Origin: Symsagittifera roscoffensis
Taxonomy: Eukaryota; Xenacoelomorpha; Acoela; Convolutidae
DNA: 64,000 nucleotides
Reading direction: 5' to 3'
Assembly (NCBI RefSeq): GCF_963678635.1
Contig: NC_087067.1
Location: forward strand, 46,676,001-46,740,000
Part shown: positions 1 to 13,119 of the stretch, one piece after another
How the letters are laid out: every line of letters begins with the position of its first letter
How positions within the stretch are numbered: position 1 is the stretch's first letter
Made by a program: the position numbers and the translations under genes
The notes under the pieces: generated by a model
Databases searched by the model: none
Seen by the model: only the letters and a program-made list of their open reading frames with translations
What the model was told of the DNA's origin: nothing

Positions 1-2214
1 GTTCATTACTTATTACAAAAGCATTGATGTCACAATGATGAAACATCTATGTGACATCGGTTCTAGAGTAGTTTCGATACATTAATGTCAAAAAAATTTT
101 GAAGTTGACATGTTAGAACATGAAAATGCAGAACAAAAACACTGATTTTTGGGGTAGTTATGAGATTTTTAGGAACTAGTTACGAGAAAAGTTATGAATG
201 CCTCTTTATAATAATCATAACAAGACTGCTCGTATCAGGGCGAAGCCCTGAATGTTTCCACTGCTTTTTTAGGTCTATGGAGCTGTAATGACATGAAAAC
301 TTTAAATGTAATAAAATAAATTTAAATTTTTTTAAAGACAAATTTGAGATTTTTTGTGAAAAAAATATCCCCCCACACGTCATTTTAAGTACAAAGTGAT
401 AGATTTTGCTCCTATTAACAAATTAATTACGGCAAATAAGCTTCCTTCAACCAATTTTGAACAATTTCTAAGACGGATTAAAACTCCTCTTACGTGTTAA
501 TAGCGCGAAAAATATCGCGCGTTAATTGTCCCAAATTGGCCAAAATGGCAATCTTTAAACCCCCATAACTTTACAAAGAATGATCACAGGTGAAATATCT
601 TTTCAAATTTAAGCTCAGGACAACGTCAAAAACGGCTAAATAAAACGTGAAATTTTTCTGAAGAAAAAGAAACCCACCCCGAGCACAAATTATCCGTTAC
701 TTTCGTTATGAAAGTCGGAACAATAATAATAATAAATAACACAGTGGCGAAGTTGCACTTTGCATACACAAGCAAAAATATGACCGATAACGCTACTGAG
801 AAACACTGAATGAGCAAACGATTCTTGTTTTTCGCTATATTAGCTAGAGTCAAAGCAGCCAGAACCATCAGTTTAAACTTAAAGTAGCTAGAGCATAATA
901 TAAGTCAATGGACAAGATGAAAGCCGCTTTTAATAGCTCAGTCCCAATGTTGAAATATGTCTCGCAAGCAACCAAATCAAGATGATTCAAAGTATTTTTG
1001 TTGTTTGTTTTCACAAAGGCGCCCGAAAATTTAATTTTGAGGGAAAGAGCTCACTAATAACTTATTTTTAGCCAAAATCTTTGTTTCTCAAAACGCTTTT
1101 ATTCACAAATTTGACTCAAAAAAGGTAGATTTAATTGTCATTTGCCGCCACCAACTCGAAAATTTAATTTATGAAGTATTTTGATTGCAAACAAGTCGTC
1201 TAAGCAATTGCCGAAACCGTGGTAGAAAACTAGGTTAAAAATGCTGAAATAGTCGAAAATTTAATCATTATTTTATTTGGCATTTTTCTAAAACTCAAAT
1301 GCTTCCATTCGAAGGCTCCATGAATAAATTGAATAACTTTCAATGAATCATTAATATTCCCTCAATTCGCGCTATACAATATTTCACTTTCGCAGATCCC
1401 AGCCCGTTCATAATGTCTAGTCAATCAAGTTTTGAGTCTGTTCAAATCAATCTTATCAAAATTCAAATCAATCTTACTTCAAATCAAATTACGGTTTTCA
1501 AAGCACAGGATATATTAGTTAATCTCAGGCAAATAAGCTGGTCAAAAATGGTACATGTTTTTAATTAACAATCAAAATCTAACGCACATTGCTCGTCGAC
1601 CAACTCAATCGATTTTCTTTCTATTTTACCTGATATTAACTGTAACATTCGGTGGAAGCCACACCCTTAATTCCATATGTTATTTACAATATAAAGATAT
1701 ACTTAACGACACCCTTTGCTGCCGTATATGCAATCCACCCTCTTTAATATGTATGAATTTTCCCTAACTTGAGATAACGAAAAATTAAACGTGTTCACAA
1801 ATTTCATGCAGGATATTTCGAAGTAGGCCGAAGCAAAAATTAAGCTTTCTCAAAACACAAGAAGGCAAATTATGCATAGGCCATCAGCCCATAGTTCAGC
1901 TAGATAAGCTTTAATTATTAATAAGCTTTTTCAACTGTAGTACTTAAACTTAAATTTAAAGAATATTTACAATATCTTTACAACCAATTCGAGCTTCGAC
2001 ACTGATGCTAAGCTTCGCTTCGCACCGCTTATGATATGAAATTATATCGAAAATCTATGCTAAGTGTAACAATTGCTTAAAATTTTAATTAAAAATTACT
2101 GTTTGAATGACGGCAACATAGACCCTACATTTCAATGAAAAATTCAAGCTTTTCAAAATTTATCACAAGCAATCCGTTCTCTATTTTTCTTTGAAATCAT
2201 GAAAACCCATTTCA
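1..2214. other. No gene seen (left part of AGBL intron 8)
   Basis: AT-rich sequence with short meaningless frames. One GCTTCGCTTCGC head remnant near 1997 is the only recognisable repeat. The missing last carboxypeptidase exon or exons were searched for and not found. Confidence 0.5.
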
Positions 2215-2620
2215 CAAGCAGAAGGTTGGAAAAGTGTAATAGAACAAGGAAACCGACAAAATCAGCTTGAAGCTCTTTAATAAATTTAGGAAAAACTTAC
2301 GATTGAAACTTTTTACAAAAAAAATAACCGTATTTAATAAAATTAGATTAACTGTAAATTTTCTATTCTGCTGGTAAATCTAAATACTAAATTCTAATTT
2401 CGAATTCTAATTCACATTTTTCGCGTCATTTCCGTTTTGGTAATTTGAGAGCGCAACTGACCAAAAATTTAGCAGATGAATTAGAATTTAATTCAAAGTG
2501 CATAAATATATAAGCGTATTCAAAAATGAATGACATATAAACCGTTTTAGAAAATTCGAGCAGGCTATTAAATGAAACTTTGAAATAATTGAAAATGATT
2601 TCATAGATTGAATTGATTTG
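2215..2620 (+). mobile_element. MITE-like family B copy (diverged)
   Basis: Family B landmarks appear in order: AGAAGGTTGGAAAAGTGTAA, a CTTGAAGCTCTTTAA block, TTCTGCTGGTAAATCT, then TTTCGCGTCATTTCCG. The 3'-terminal hairpin is not recognisable. Confidence 0.5.
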
Positions 2621-2979
2621 CAAATAATTTGTTTTTTTGAGAAAACTATGGAAAAAGAAAACTTTGAAATATTTTAGGTCGATTCATTGTTTAAATTGGT
2701 CCGCAAAAATTTCAGGTTCTTTGGAGAAAGCTATTGAGCAATAAATACTTTATAAAACTCAAGCTGCCTTAGAGCTAGAAAGAACTCGCGGATAAACTAA
2801 GTTTTTTAGAGCACTCTATTGAGAAACAAAATTTTGAATATTATAATATAAAAGTTGTTTTTATAGCGTGAGCCGGTCCGCAAAAACTTCTCAAATTGAA
2901 ATTCAGTCGCATTCTAACAGCTTGATTGAAAAACGCAAAGCTTGTTTCTTTAAATTTGGCTGTTCAACGACAATAAAAA

Positions 2980-4815
2980 TTAACTAGCGTGTAACGCACT
3001 ACTGATGCTTCGAACTTTTGACAACTCAGGAAAAACCGCATATAGCGGAAACCAGATCTGTAGGCTTTTAGTGTACTCTGACAGCACCCAATTACATGGC
3101 TAGGAATTTCAAATTTTTAAGAAAAAAAATAAATAAAGTTTTTTGAATTTTTTTTGAAAAAATCACAAAAAAATGTCATATCTCGAAAACTACAAAGATT
3201 TGAGCAGTCAAATTTCGAGGCAAGATTCGCAACTCCTGAGAGTACCCTGACAGCACCCAAGTACAAGGTAAGGAAATCAAATTTGGAAATAAAATAAATT
3301 CAACTTTTTTGAAAAAATTACAAAAAACGTCATATCTCGAACACTACAAGGATTTGAGCAGTCATATTTGGAGGCAAGATTCGCAACTCCTGGAGTACCC
3401 CTGACAGCAACAACTATAGGGGATGGGATTTCAAACTTTGAAAACAAAATTAAATTCGTTTTTTGAAAATTTTTTTGAAAAAACACAAAAAACATCATAT
3501 CTCGAAAACTGAAAAGATATGAGCGGTCATAATTGGAGGCGAGGTTTGCAACCCCTGGGAGTACTCTGATAACACCCAAATACATAGTTAGGAATTTTGA
3601 AGAAAAAAAATTGGTTAAGTTTTCTGAAAACTATAAGGATTTGAGCAGTCATATTTGGAGGCAAGATTCGCAACTCATGAAAGTACCCTGACAGCACCCA
3701 ACTAAAGAGTAAGACATTTCAAATTTAGAAAAAAAGTTAACTTAAAGTTTCTGAAAAACTTTGAAAAAATCACAAAACACGTCATATCTGGAAAACTACA
3801 AAGATGTGAGCAATCATAATTGGATGCAAGGTTCGCAACCCCTGAGAGTACTCTGATAGCATCCAGCAACAGGATTGGGAACTTTAAATTTGGAGAGAAA
3901 AAAATCGTTGATTTTTTCTGAAAATTTTTTGAAAAAATCACAAAAAACGTCATATCTCGAAAACTACAAGGATTTCAGCCGTCAGATTTAGAGGCAAGAT
4001 TCGCAAGCTTTGAGAGTACTCTATGAGCACCCAACTACAAGGTTGGGAATTTCAAAGTTTGAAAACAAAAAATAATTCAATTTTATTGAAAATTTTTTGA
4101 AAAAATCACAAAAACATCATATCAGGAAAACTTCAAGGATTTGACAGTCATATTTGAAGCTAAGGTTCGCAAACCCTATGAGTACCCAGACAGCAACCAA
4201 CTTTCGAAAGATCGAAAAAAAAGATAGAAAAAAAAGATAGAAGAAAAATAAAAAAAAGATCGAAAAAGAAGGATTAAAAAAAGATAGAAAAAGAAAGATG
4301 AAAAAAGATCGCAAAAAAAGGATCGAAAAAGAAGGATTAAAAAAAGATAGAAAAAAATAAACAAAGAAAGATAGAAAAAATAGATAGAAAAAAAGATAGA
4401 ACAATAAGATGGAAAAAGAAAGATCGAAAAAGAAGGATAGAAAAAAAGACAGAAAAAAAGATAGAAAATACAGATTAAGAGAAAGAATTGCAGTCAACCG
4501 TTTGACAGTAATATTAATTTGAACTGAATCGTCGAAACCAAATTGAAAGTTAAAAAATTAGGACACGGGTAGACAGACATAATCAAATTAAATAAAAAAG
4601 CAGGTATACAGACAGACAGACTTAATTTGGGCTCGAAAAAAAATTACTGAAAAATTTTTGACCTTGCGGAAAACTAATTGAAAATTTTTCTTAAGCATTG
4701 CAATATATGATATAGCTTAAACATGAAAAATTCTTTAGTTAAACATGCAAAATTATTATGCTTAAACAAGGGAGATAGCTGTCACTCGCATTTAAATATA
4801 GTATAGATAGATATA
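2980..4815. mobile_element. Array-bearing repeat element, copy 1
   Basis: A head (CTAGCGTGTAACGCAC at about 2983) is followed by about seven degenerate tandem units of 155-168 bp, each with CATATCTCGAAAACTAC, GCAAGATTCGCAACTCCTG and CTGACAGCACCCAA, and then by a tail containing AAGCATTGCAATATATGATA and GCATTTAAATATAG. The same head, array and tail recur at 12.1-13.0 and 22.8-24.5 kb, so they form one element. A low-complexity GATAGAAAAAAA-type minisatellite at 4200-4480 lies inside. No protein is encoded; long frames here are low-complexity artefacts. Confidence 0.75.
4200..4480. repeat. GATAGAAAAA-type minisatellite
   Basis: This purine-only low-complexity sequence is built from GATAGAAAAAAA and GATCGAAAAAGAAGGATT variants inside array element copy 1. 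Confidence 0.8.
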
Positions 4816-4843
4816 GATAGATGGATAGATAGATAGATAGATG
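4803..4843. repeat. GATA microsatellite
   Basis: About ten ATAGATAG repeats with small variants lie directly after the tail of array element copy 1. Confidence 0.9.
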
Positions 4844-4849
4844 GATTTA

Positions 4850-7800
4850 AATGCGCTCAATCTGAAAATGATCAAATTAGCGAAAAAAAGAAAACAAAAC
4901 TTGGCACGCACAGTCTTGCTTCGAAAATGATTCAAATAAATCTTGACTGAAATCTTCTCGAATATTCCAGATTCAGAATTTTCTTGTCGAGTTTAACTGA
5001 GAGTCATTTCTTAAACGTTGTGCTCGATATCCGATTAAACGTTACGAATTATGCTGAATGATGTCATTTATTTAATATATAAGATTGATATCTTTACTAT
5101 TCAGTAACTAAAAATTGGCAAATCTAGTTCCTGCTAATCTGCAGTATTCTTTCAAAGTAGGACCAGGAACTCGAACGAAATAGCTATTGAAAAATGAGTT
5201 GGACAACATCTTAAGCTTTTGAAGTAAAACAGCGTTGTAAACAGTTACTGACACCGAAAAAAAACATTGTGCTTTCTCATAAACTTTAAATTAAAAGCCA
5301 AAAGATCAAATAATTGTCTTTCAACAGAAGTATAATCTGTTTTTTTTTCAAAGCATTGCCGAAAAAATCTGCTGAAACGATTACCAATCTTCACGACTGG
5401 TGTCAAAAATTTCGTATAAAAAACTTTCAAAAACTGACAAAGTTGCTAGTTTTGCCAAGCAATTTTTGACACACTAATAAAATTTAGAGAAACTAGTTAA
5501 GCGATGAGAGTTGTGGAAAAAATTGATTAGCTTGGAGTGCCTGAATAGGTTAGCATTAAATTTTTTTTGAAGCTCTCAATCGAAAAACTTTGTACTTACG
5601 AAAGCGATTAACTGAAACATTTGTTTGTTCATATCTAGAATCGAATTACCAAACGTTAGCTTTCATAAGCAAGAGAGGAAAATTTGAAAGATTTTAAGTA
5701 AAATTGATTGCTTGAATCGGTTCTCGAAACCTGGAAGTTATATTAAGCCAGACTCTCACGCGATAATGAAACTTTTGCAGCTGTTTCGATAGCTTGAAAG
5801 TGTTCGCAAAAAATCTGAAGTTATTTTTAGCCAAATTGCTGAAGCGACCAGACTTTGAAAAACTTCAAACTCTTTCCATAGCTTGAATGTTTGCAAACTT
5901 AAACTTATCTGAAGCAAACTAATCATGCGATAAAACTGTAATCTATTTCAAGCGGCAAAATCTTAAGACAAAAGAAACAATTTGATGGCATTTTTCTGCT
6001 CGCAACAAGCTGAATTTATCTAGGGCAAGCTGCTCAAGCGTAGAAATTCTGAAGTTTTTCAAAATATTTGAATGGTTTAAATATGTTTACAAAACAGTTT
6101 CTCAAACAAGCTACTTAGGCGATGAAGTTTAAATATTTCAAGTAGTTTTAATCGGTTGGAACTTTGAACTTAACAAAAAAATAATTGCATCCATTTAATT
6201 AAGGTCACAATTTGAATTATTGAAACATCACCACATTGAACAATATTTTTCATATTGATGCAGAGCTCGGACCTTATATAATCAACCTGTTTAGACGATG
6301 CCATTAATCTGCTGCACTATGTTTATTCAAATTTCAACATTTCAATTTTCCAATAATTTCTTTAATATTTTCAATTTTTTTACTTTCATTGAAGATCACA
6401 AATTTGGTATTTCATTTTTTATACTGGCACTGCTTTGTAACCCAGCCACGATAGCTGTCCCCTCACTGTTTCTAGTGCTTCATGTTAAAATTTTTATGCA
6501 TGCATGCATTAACAATGAGAAATAAATTCTTCTTCTTCTTCTAAAAAAACCCGATCTGGTAAGGAATACTTGGTCAGGTAATTGCTATTGCAGTTGGAAT
6601 AACACGACTGAAAAAATTTCATTTTAAATTAACGCCTGAAGAATCTTTTCAGAACCACTTAAGTCTATTAATCGATCTTTACAAGGTAACTGACTTTGCA
6701 CCAGTGCCAATTAAAATCGTACAAGCTTCGACAAAACTCAACTGAAAAGGGAGAACAAATTTTATGTTGATGGTAAAAAGTGATGACAACTAAGCAAAAA
6801 AAATGCGGTAGTATATTCTTAGGGTGGTAACCGAAAAAGATGAATATCGATTCACCTTTTGAATATACTGAAATTAGAATCAACAATGCATAATGGCAGA
6901 AATGAAATCCGGTTTGAAATCTACTCAAAAATTACATCATACCAATAGATACCAAAATGTTCTATAAAACGTTTCAATTTCTTAACGAAATTTTTTTGTT
7001 GAGTTATTGATCGCTTTTTTTGATCAGTAAATCAAACACTAAATGAAGCATAAAAATACATTATATTTAATAAAAATTACCCATGCGAGCCACTTCCCAA
7101 CTTTCACTGTTAACACAGGCTCAACACGTTTCAATTTCTCGTTGAGTTATTGATCGCCTTTCTGCTACTTGAAACAAACGCTAATTGTAGCACAAAATTT
7201 ACGCTATGCACAATTTGAAACGAACTATTTTTAAATGATATTTTCTGCTGACAAAAATTGCTGTGTACATAGCTAATTGTTTTGGTTTAAAAATATCGCA
7301 GTCATTAAGACCACTTGTTGATTTTTCCCATCCTTTCCGATTCCGGCAAAAAAAATGATTTTTCAAAATTTGTCCTTAGTTTGAAATCAGCTTACAGAAA
7401 GGAGTAAAATAAGAAAAGGTTACAAAAAGAAAATTTATGGTTTACTGAAGCGTTAAATCAATAACTCCTGAAAACCGGGAAAACAGCTACTTTTTAATTT
7501 TGACAATTTGAAAATAAATATGGCTCCAGCTTTTTAAATTTTGATAAAATTTTAAGATTGACGAAAAAGTTTGATAAAACTAACACAATTTGATAAAGCT
7601 GGATCAATAGACAATTTTTTTGTAAGCTCTAAAAACTAAAACCACTATAAAACTTCAAATTAATCACGTTTTGTTCGCCTTGCCTGTTATTTTGCGACAG
7701 TTATTTTCCTTCATTTTAGCACGTGAAAAGGTATAAATATGAAAAAAAAGTTCAAACCGCGAATAATCAGATAAGAGCGTGAACAACTTAACTTTTCAGG

Positions 7801-8589
7801 CTTTTTCCTGAACAAAAAAAAACAATAGGACCTAAATAAATATCATCACATCCTTTTTTTTTGTCATGCAACTAGAGGATACGATATGGCAGATATGTGA
7901 GTATTTAAATTTAAGCTTAAATAAGGATGGCGCCAACTTACCTTATTCTTAAATTCAACAAGCACGTTCATTCGGAAGCTAAAATTTATCGAAAACTTTT
8001 GTAACAAAATCGAAGTCAATGTTTAGATGCACGAGCACAAGAATTAATTAGCCCAAGTAAATCTAGGTCTGTCTGAAAAAGAAGTCGCTCAACCAATACG
8101 TACATAAAATTCACGATACTTCTTCATTTGAAGCGTCAATTTAACCTCAAAAACGCTATCAGGCAAGCAAATAACTACCAATCCGTTGCACTTGAAAATT
8201 GGACATGTCTAGAAAAAATGAATAGAATATTTAATTGAATAAAATTCTTGTGCTAATTAAAGTTCTCATATTTGATTCATCAAAAACGGAACTTTCAATA
8301 CATGACTTTTGCTTGAAAATTGGCATATCTGTCAATGAGCCTTAACACAATATAAAAACAAAAATAACATAGGCTCGGTTGCAATATTCTTGCTCTATCG
8401 CAAAAGTAAAAAATTAAATGCATACTATTCAATGAGAACATTAAAAAGTTTTGAAAAGCTCGTGTCACAAAATTAATCGAATTTGGAAACAATTTACAAC
8501 CCAACCGAGAGCTTAACGTAACCTCTGTGCTAGATGATCACAATCTATCAATTTAAATGATTTTCATTGATGACCACAGTTAATGTAAA
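4850..8589. other. No gene seen
   Basis: AT-rich, apparently old intron sequence. Apart from the possible LINE tail at 6290-6545 I see nothing I can support. Confidence 0.5.
6290..6545 (+). mobile_element. Possible LINE 3'-end remnant
   Basis: A short frame (6298-6525) ends just before AATAAATTCTTCTTCTTCTT, a TTC microsatellite tail in the manner of 3' ends of CR1/L2-like elements. No reverse-transcriptase motif remains, so this is a weak call. Confidence 0.3.
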
Positions 8590-8935
8590 AAAACATAACC
8601 AACAGAAAGTTGGAAAAGAGTCAATGAACGCAAGGAAACAAAGTAAAAAAATTCAATTTTCGAAATTTTAAGAAAAAACAAACTCCAATAAAGCTCGCCA
8701 AAATTCAATGCCAATTTTTGATTGAAAAATTTGACAAAATGGGATCAAATTTTAATATTTTCATTTCGCTGAAAAATCTGATAACTAAATCCATTTTCGA
8801 AATTAGAAGTCGATCACTTGTTTCGTGACCTTTACCCTTTTGCATATCGATAGTGGAATTTGCCTTTCCTTAATCAAAGGAAAAGAAATGACGTAAGCCA
8901 AAAAAATCAGAAGTAAGTAAACCATAAAAAGTCAA
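8590..8935 (+). mobile_element. MITE-like family B copy
   Basis: It starts CAGAAAGTTGGAAAAGAGTC and AATGAACGCAAGGAAAC, followed by the AGAAGTCGATCAC and GTGGAATTTGCCTTTCCTT blocks shared by the family. The 3' end is eroded. Confidence 0.6.
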
Positions 8936-9311
8936 CCGATTAGCAATTACAACGGAACAAATTTGAGTCTCGACGATGGATTTAGAAAGAAAGAAAATTT
9001 GAAACAAAACTGTCACCATTTATCTTTCACACGAAAATGTATTTCTCGGTAAGTTGGTCGAAAATTCTTGGGTAGACGTCCGTTCAGCCAGAGACATAAT
9101 GTTAACACAAAACAATCTGGCTATAATGCTTTAAAATAAAGATTTTTTTTAACCGTCCAACCCAAAACACATACCCACTTCAAAATCTATCATCAATCTC
9201 CTAGTGACGCAATATGACGCGTATATTCCGATATAACATCTCCCGAAACTAATCAAACGGACCAACTGTTTCAAGTTAAAAAATGAAGAAAAAAAACGGA
9301 AATATTTCAAA

Positions 9312-9960
9312 ATCGGAGCGATTACATGCATTTACAAACAAAAGGATTGAATCTAAATTACTATCAATTTTAGTTTGAAAAACTTGAATCTGCAAAAATT
9401 CAAACTGCGAAACCTAAGCTAATAAAATCTAAGCAGAAAGATAGTAGACTGACTATTGAAAATTCCAATAATAGGCAACAGACGGATGAAAAGAGTCGGT
9501 GAACGCAAGGAAACAAAAAAAAACATTAAGATTTGCTATTAGAAAAACCTTGAAACTTCGAATTTTAAAGGAAAAAATGTCCTATTGCTCTTTGCACCTC
9601 AAGAAAACTTATAATTGACACTTTTTTGATAAAAATTAATTCAATTTGAGAAAATTGATCAAATGGTGGCTGTAAAATCTTATTTCGCTGGGCAACCTAA
9701 ATATTTGAATCAACTTTCGAAACTAGAAGTCGTTCAAGTTTTTTCGCACCATTTCTACATTCGTATTTGGAGAGCGCAATTTACGTAAATTTCAGCAGAT
9801 GAATTTCAATTGAACTCAAAGAGTGCATATATACTTAAGTGCATTCAAAAATGCAATAAAATTTATGAATGCACATCTGTAGACATGAAAGCATTTGAAG
9901 ACTTTTTCTGAAAAAAAATCACCGAGACCTATATGAGCGTTTTTATTACGCTCAGTGGCT
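9312..9960 (+). mobile_element. MITE-like family B copy with extended 5' module
   Basis: 9312-9490 (TCGGAGCGATTACAT...) matches 41280-41490, also next to a family B start. The B part begins GAAAAGAGTCGGTGAACGCA at 9489 and ends GACCTATATGAGCG...CGCTCAGTGGCTCTT. Confidence 0.55.
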
Positions 9961-10198
9961 CTTGAAAATTATCAAAAAGTTATGATGAAGTCTAGGCTCC
10001 CGCAATTGATCAAAAATCGACGACAGGGAACAAAGCTGGTTAAAAAGTAAACAAATATTGAAAATTGTTCATGAAAATAAAAGAAAAAACTTTTTCAATT
10101 TCCAAAGTTCCAAGAAAAAATGACTCGCCTTAAAGCTTCTGAATTTTAAGAATCTTGGAAAGGTCGTTCATAATGTCAATACAAATAACCAGTCCAAT

Positions 10199-10256
10199 TA
10201 AAAAACTGTCTTATCTACATATCTATCTATCTATCTCTCTATCTCTCTATCTATCC

Positions 10257-10305
<49 letters not shown>

Positions 10306-10306
10306 C

Positions 10307-10367
<61 letters not shown>

Positions 10368-10589
10368 CTATCTATCTTCCTATCTATCTTCCTATCTATC
10401 TTCCTATCTATCTTCCTATCTATCTTCCTATCTATCTTCCTATCTTTCTTTCCTATCTATCTTCCTATCTATCTTTCTTTCTTTCCTATCTATCTTCCTA
10501 TCTATCTTCCAAAGGTCGTTCATAATGTCAATACAAATAACCAGTCCAATTAAAAAACTGTCTTATCTACATATCTATCTATCTATCTC

Positions 10590-10621
<32 letters not shown>

Positions 10622-10634
10622 CCTATCTATCTAC

Positions 10635-10679
<45 letters not shown>

Positions 10680-10758
10680 CTATCTATCTTCCTATCTATC
10701 TTCCTATCTATCTTCCTATCTACCTATCTATCTATCTTCATATCTATATATCTATATA

Positions 10759-10821
<63 letters not shown>

Positions 10822-10838
10822 ATCTATCTTTCTATCTT

Positions 10839-10887
<49 letters not shown>

Positions 10888-10888
10888 A

Positions 10889-10940
<52 letters not shown>

Positions 10941-10945
10941 CATCG
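10199..10945. repeat. TATC microsatellite with duplicated unique flank
   Basis: Several hundred bases of TATC repeats, with interspersed TTTC and TTCC variants, form two blocks. Each block is introduced by the same roughly 55-bp unique sequence (GTCGTTCATAATGTCAATAC...), at about 10164 and 10516, 352 bp apart. The long Leu/Ser/Ile-Tyr-rich frames through it are repeat translation, not genes. Confidence 0.9.
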
Positions 10946-11500
10946 ATCCATCTGTCCATTTATCCAAATTTGCAATTTTGATGAAACAAAATTCATAAAA
11001 AGCTAAGTTGCAGAACAGTATAATGATTTGAATATGTAGTGTATAAAAGCGAAGACGAAACGTACCACAAAAACCAAATTGGCGACTAGAAGCAATTGAT
11101 TAGGTTAATAATTGAAATAACCGATCAAAATACAAAGTCAACAGATCTAACGGTTCGAATGTATTTTAAACGCATTGGATGATTTCTGTATCAATTTCCA
11201 AAATCTAAGTTGATGAAAATGAGCAAATTTTGAGAGTCGCTACCTATGTTATCGCTCTCCACTTTAATCAAACAGTTTTTCAAACCAAGCATTTTTTTCA
11301 TCCAAAAAACAAGGGTCATGTCACTTCATAAAGCAGATGGCAGACACAAGGTAAATTACTGCTGCCTAATTTCTCTGCAAATCAACTGTAGCAGAAACTT
11401 CGAAAATGTATCAACAAACTTATAACTTTTGAAAAAAAACAATCTAACTTATTGTAAGCAATTCGAGTTCCAAAAAGTATTGAGCCGCTAGCTGCCCTAA

Positions 11501-11700
11501 CGAAAGATTTATCATTCAAATCTGGTTTAATTCATGCGAGGCTGTAAGTTGTGTCCAGTTCTTCTCTTTTTATTCATTAAAATCTTGCACTCAGAATTTT
11601 TGAATATACTAAGCAAGATTTTAATGAATAAAAAGAGAAGAACTGGACACAACTTACAGCCTCGCATGAATTAAACCAGATTTGAATGATAAATCTTTCG
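11501..11700. repeat. Perfect palindrome 1: 88-bp arms, 24-nt loop
   Basis: The arm 11501-11588 is the exact reverse complement of 11613-11700, 88 of 88 bases. The loop 11589-11612 begins ACTCAGAATTTT and ends ATATACTAA and is identical to the loop of palindrome 2. Outside the arms symmetry stops at once. Confidence 0.95.
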
Positions 11701-11709
11701 ATAATATAA

Positions 11710-12089
11710 ATGATATATTAAATTTGATTTTTTATCCACATTACACCTCAAAAATTACACGATGATCGATGAGCAATGTTTTGAAGATTATTAGGAATTA
11801 TCTGTATTTGGTGTTAATTTTTTCGACTAACCAAGGATGGGTATTTAGCAAAACTGAGTACAGCTCATTAAGGCTTGAACTGCATGCACTCAGAATTTTT
11901 GAATATACTAAGCATGCAGTTCAAGCCTTAATGAGCTGTACTCAGTTTTGCTAAATACCCATCCTTGGTTAGTCGAAAAAATTAACACCAAATACAGATA
12001 ATTCCTAATAATCTTCAAAACATTGCTCATCGATCATCGTGTAATTTTTGAGGTGTAATGTGGATAAAAAATCAAATTTAATATATCAT
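11710..12089. repeat. Perfect palindrome 2: 178-bp arms, same 24-nt loop
   Basis: The arm 11710-11887 is the exact reverse complement of 11912-12089, 178 of 178 bases. The loop 11888-11911 is base-for-base the loop of palindrome 1. The arms of the two palindromes are unrelated, apart from ending in GC next to the loop. Only nine bases separate the two structures. Confidence 0.95.
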
Positions 12090-12129
12090 ATTGTTATTTC
12101 CAAAAGATGAAATTTGTAACCCGACCGGT

Positions 12130-13030
12130 ATTGATTAATACTAGCGTGTAACTTTTTTTATTCAAGTTTTTTTGATTGAAAAGTTGAAAAACCATAAAAT
12201 TTTTAATATCTAAGCTCTTTGAAAAATTTTCAAGTGAACAAAGAAACATTACATCAAGGGAATAAACAAATGAGCAGTCGCATTCGGAGACAAGATTTGC
12301 AACTCCTAATAATACTTTCAGAGTATCCAGCTACAGGGTTGGGAATTTCAAATTTTGAGAAACTTGAATTGCCAATCATTTTTTTTTTGAAAAAAAAAAA
12401 CCAGAAAAACGTCATATCTCGGAAACTACCAAGATTTGAGTAGTCATAGTCGGAAGCAAGATTCGCAACTCCTGAGAGTACTCAGGCAGCCCCCAACAAC
12501 AGGGGGTAGGATTTTGAATTTGAGTTAAAAAAAAATCAAATTTAAGTTTTCTGAAAAAATCACAAAGAAAAGAACGTCATATCTGGATAACTACGAGGAT
12601 TTGAGCAGTCACATCTGCAGGCAAGATTTGCAACATCTGAGACGCTGAGAGTACTCTGACAGCCCCCAATTACATAGCTGGTAATTTCAAATTTTGAAAG
12701 AAAATTTAAATTGAGTTTTCTAAAAAAAAATTTGAAAAAATCACAAAATCATCGTGTCTGGTACACTTAAAGGATGTGGGCATTCATAAAGGGAGCCGAA
12801 TTCGCAACCTATGGTGGAACCCTGACAGAACCCACAAGTGGGCTGCTCATTTTAAGATCGGTGAAATAAAGACTGAATTGAAACTGGAAAATCGAAAAAA
12901 GTTCTTAACCGTTGCATTATTCGGTATAGCTTAAGAGTGAAAAAAATCTTTCGTTAAACATGCAAACATATCAGGTTGAAAAAACTTTAGCGTGGCGAGA
13001 TAGTGAAGCCCGCATTTAAGTATATAAAAG
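12130..13030. mobile_element. Array-bearing repeat element, copy 2 (short)
   Basis: It has the same head (CTAGCGTGTAAC near 12144), about four tandem units, and the same tail ending GAAGCCCGCATTTAAGTATA. It is flanked by a roughly 50-bp imperfect direct repeat (TGTTATTTCCAAAA...GTATTGATTA) at 12091-12140 and 13067-13117. Confidence 0.7.
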
Positions 13031-13119
13031 ATAGCTTATGAATTCAAATGAAATCAAAATCAAGCGATGTTATTTCCAAAATGATACAAATTGTAACGCG
13101 GTCAGTATTGATTACGGGT

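Noticed and set aside
3277-3953. Minus-strand frames with repeated GVANLASNYD
   Set aside because: They arise from the tandem array units; stops and variation show no coding constraint.
3060-4200. Regular repeats that might be a CRISPR array
   Set aside because: Units of 155-168 bp are diverged throughout with no constant repeat/unique spacer pattern, and the DNA is animal.
4117-4497. 126-residue Phe/Leu/Ser-rich frame on the minus strand
   Set aside because: Translation of the purine-rich minisatellite; no real domain.
10155-10998. Two long Leu/Ser/Ile/Tyr repeat frames
   Set aside because: They are translations of the TATC microsatellite.
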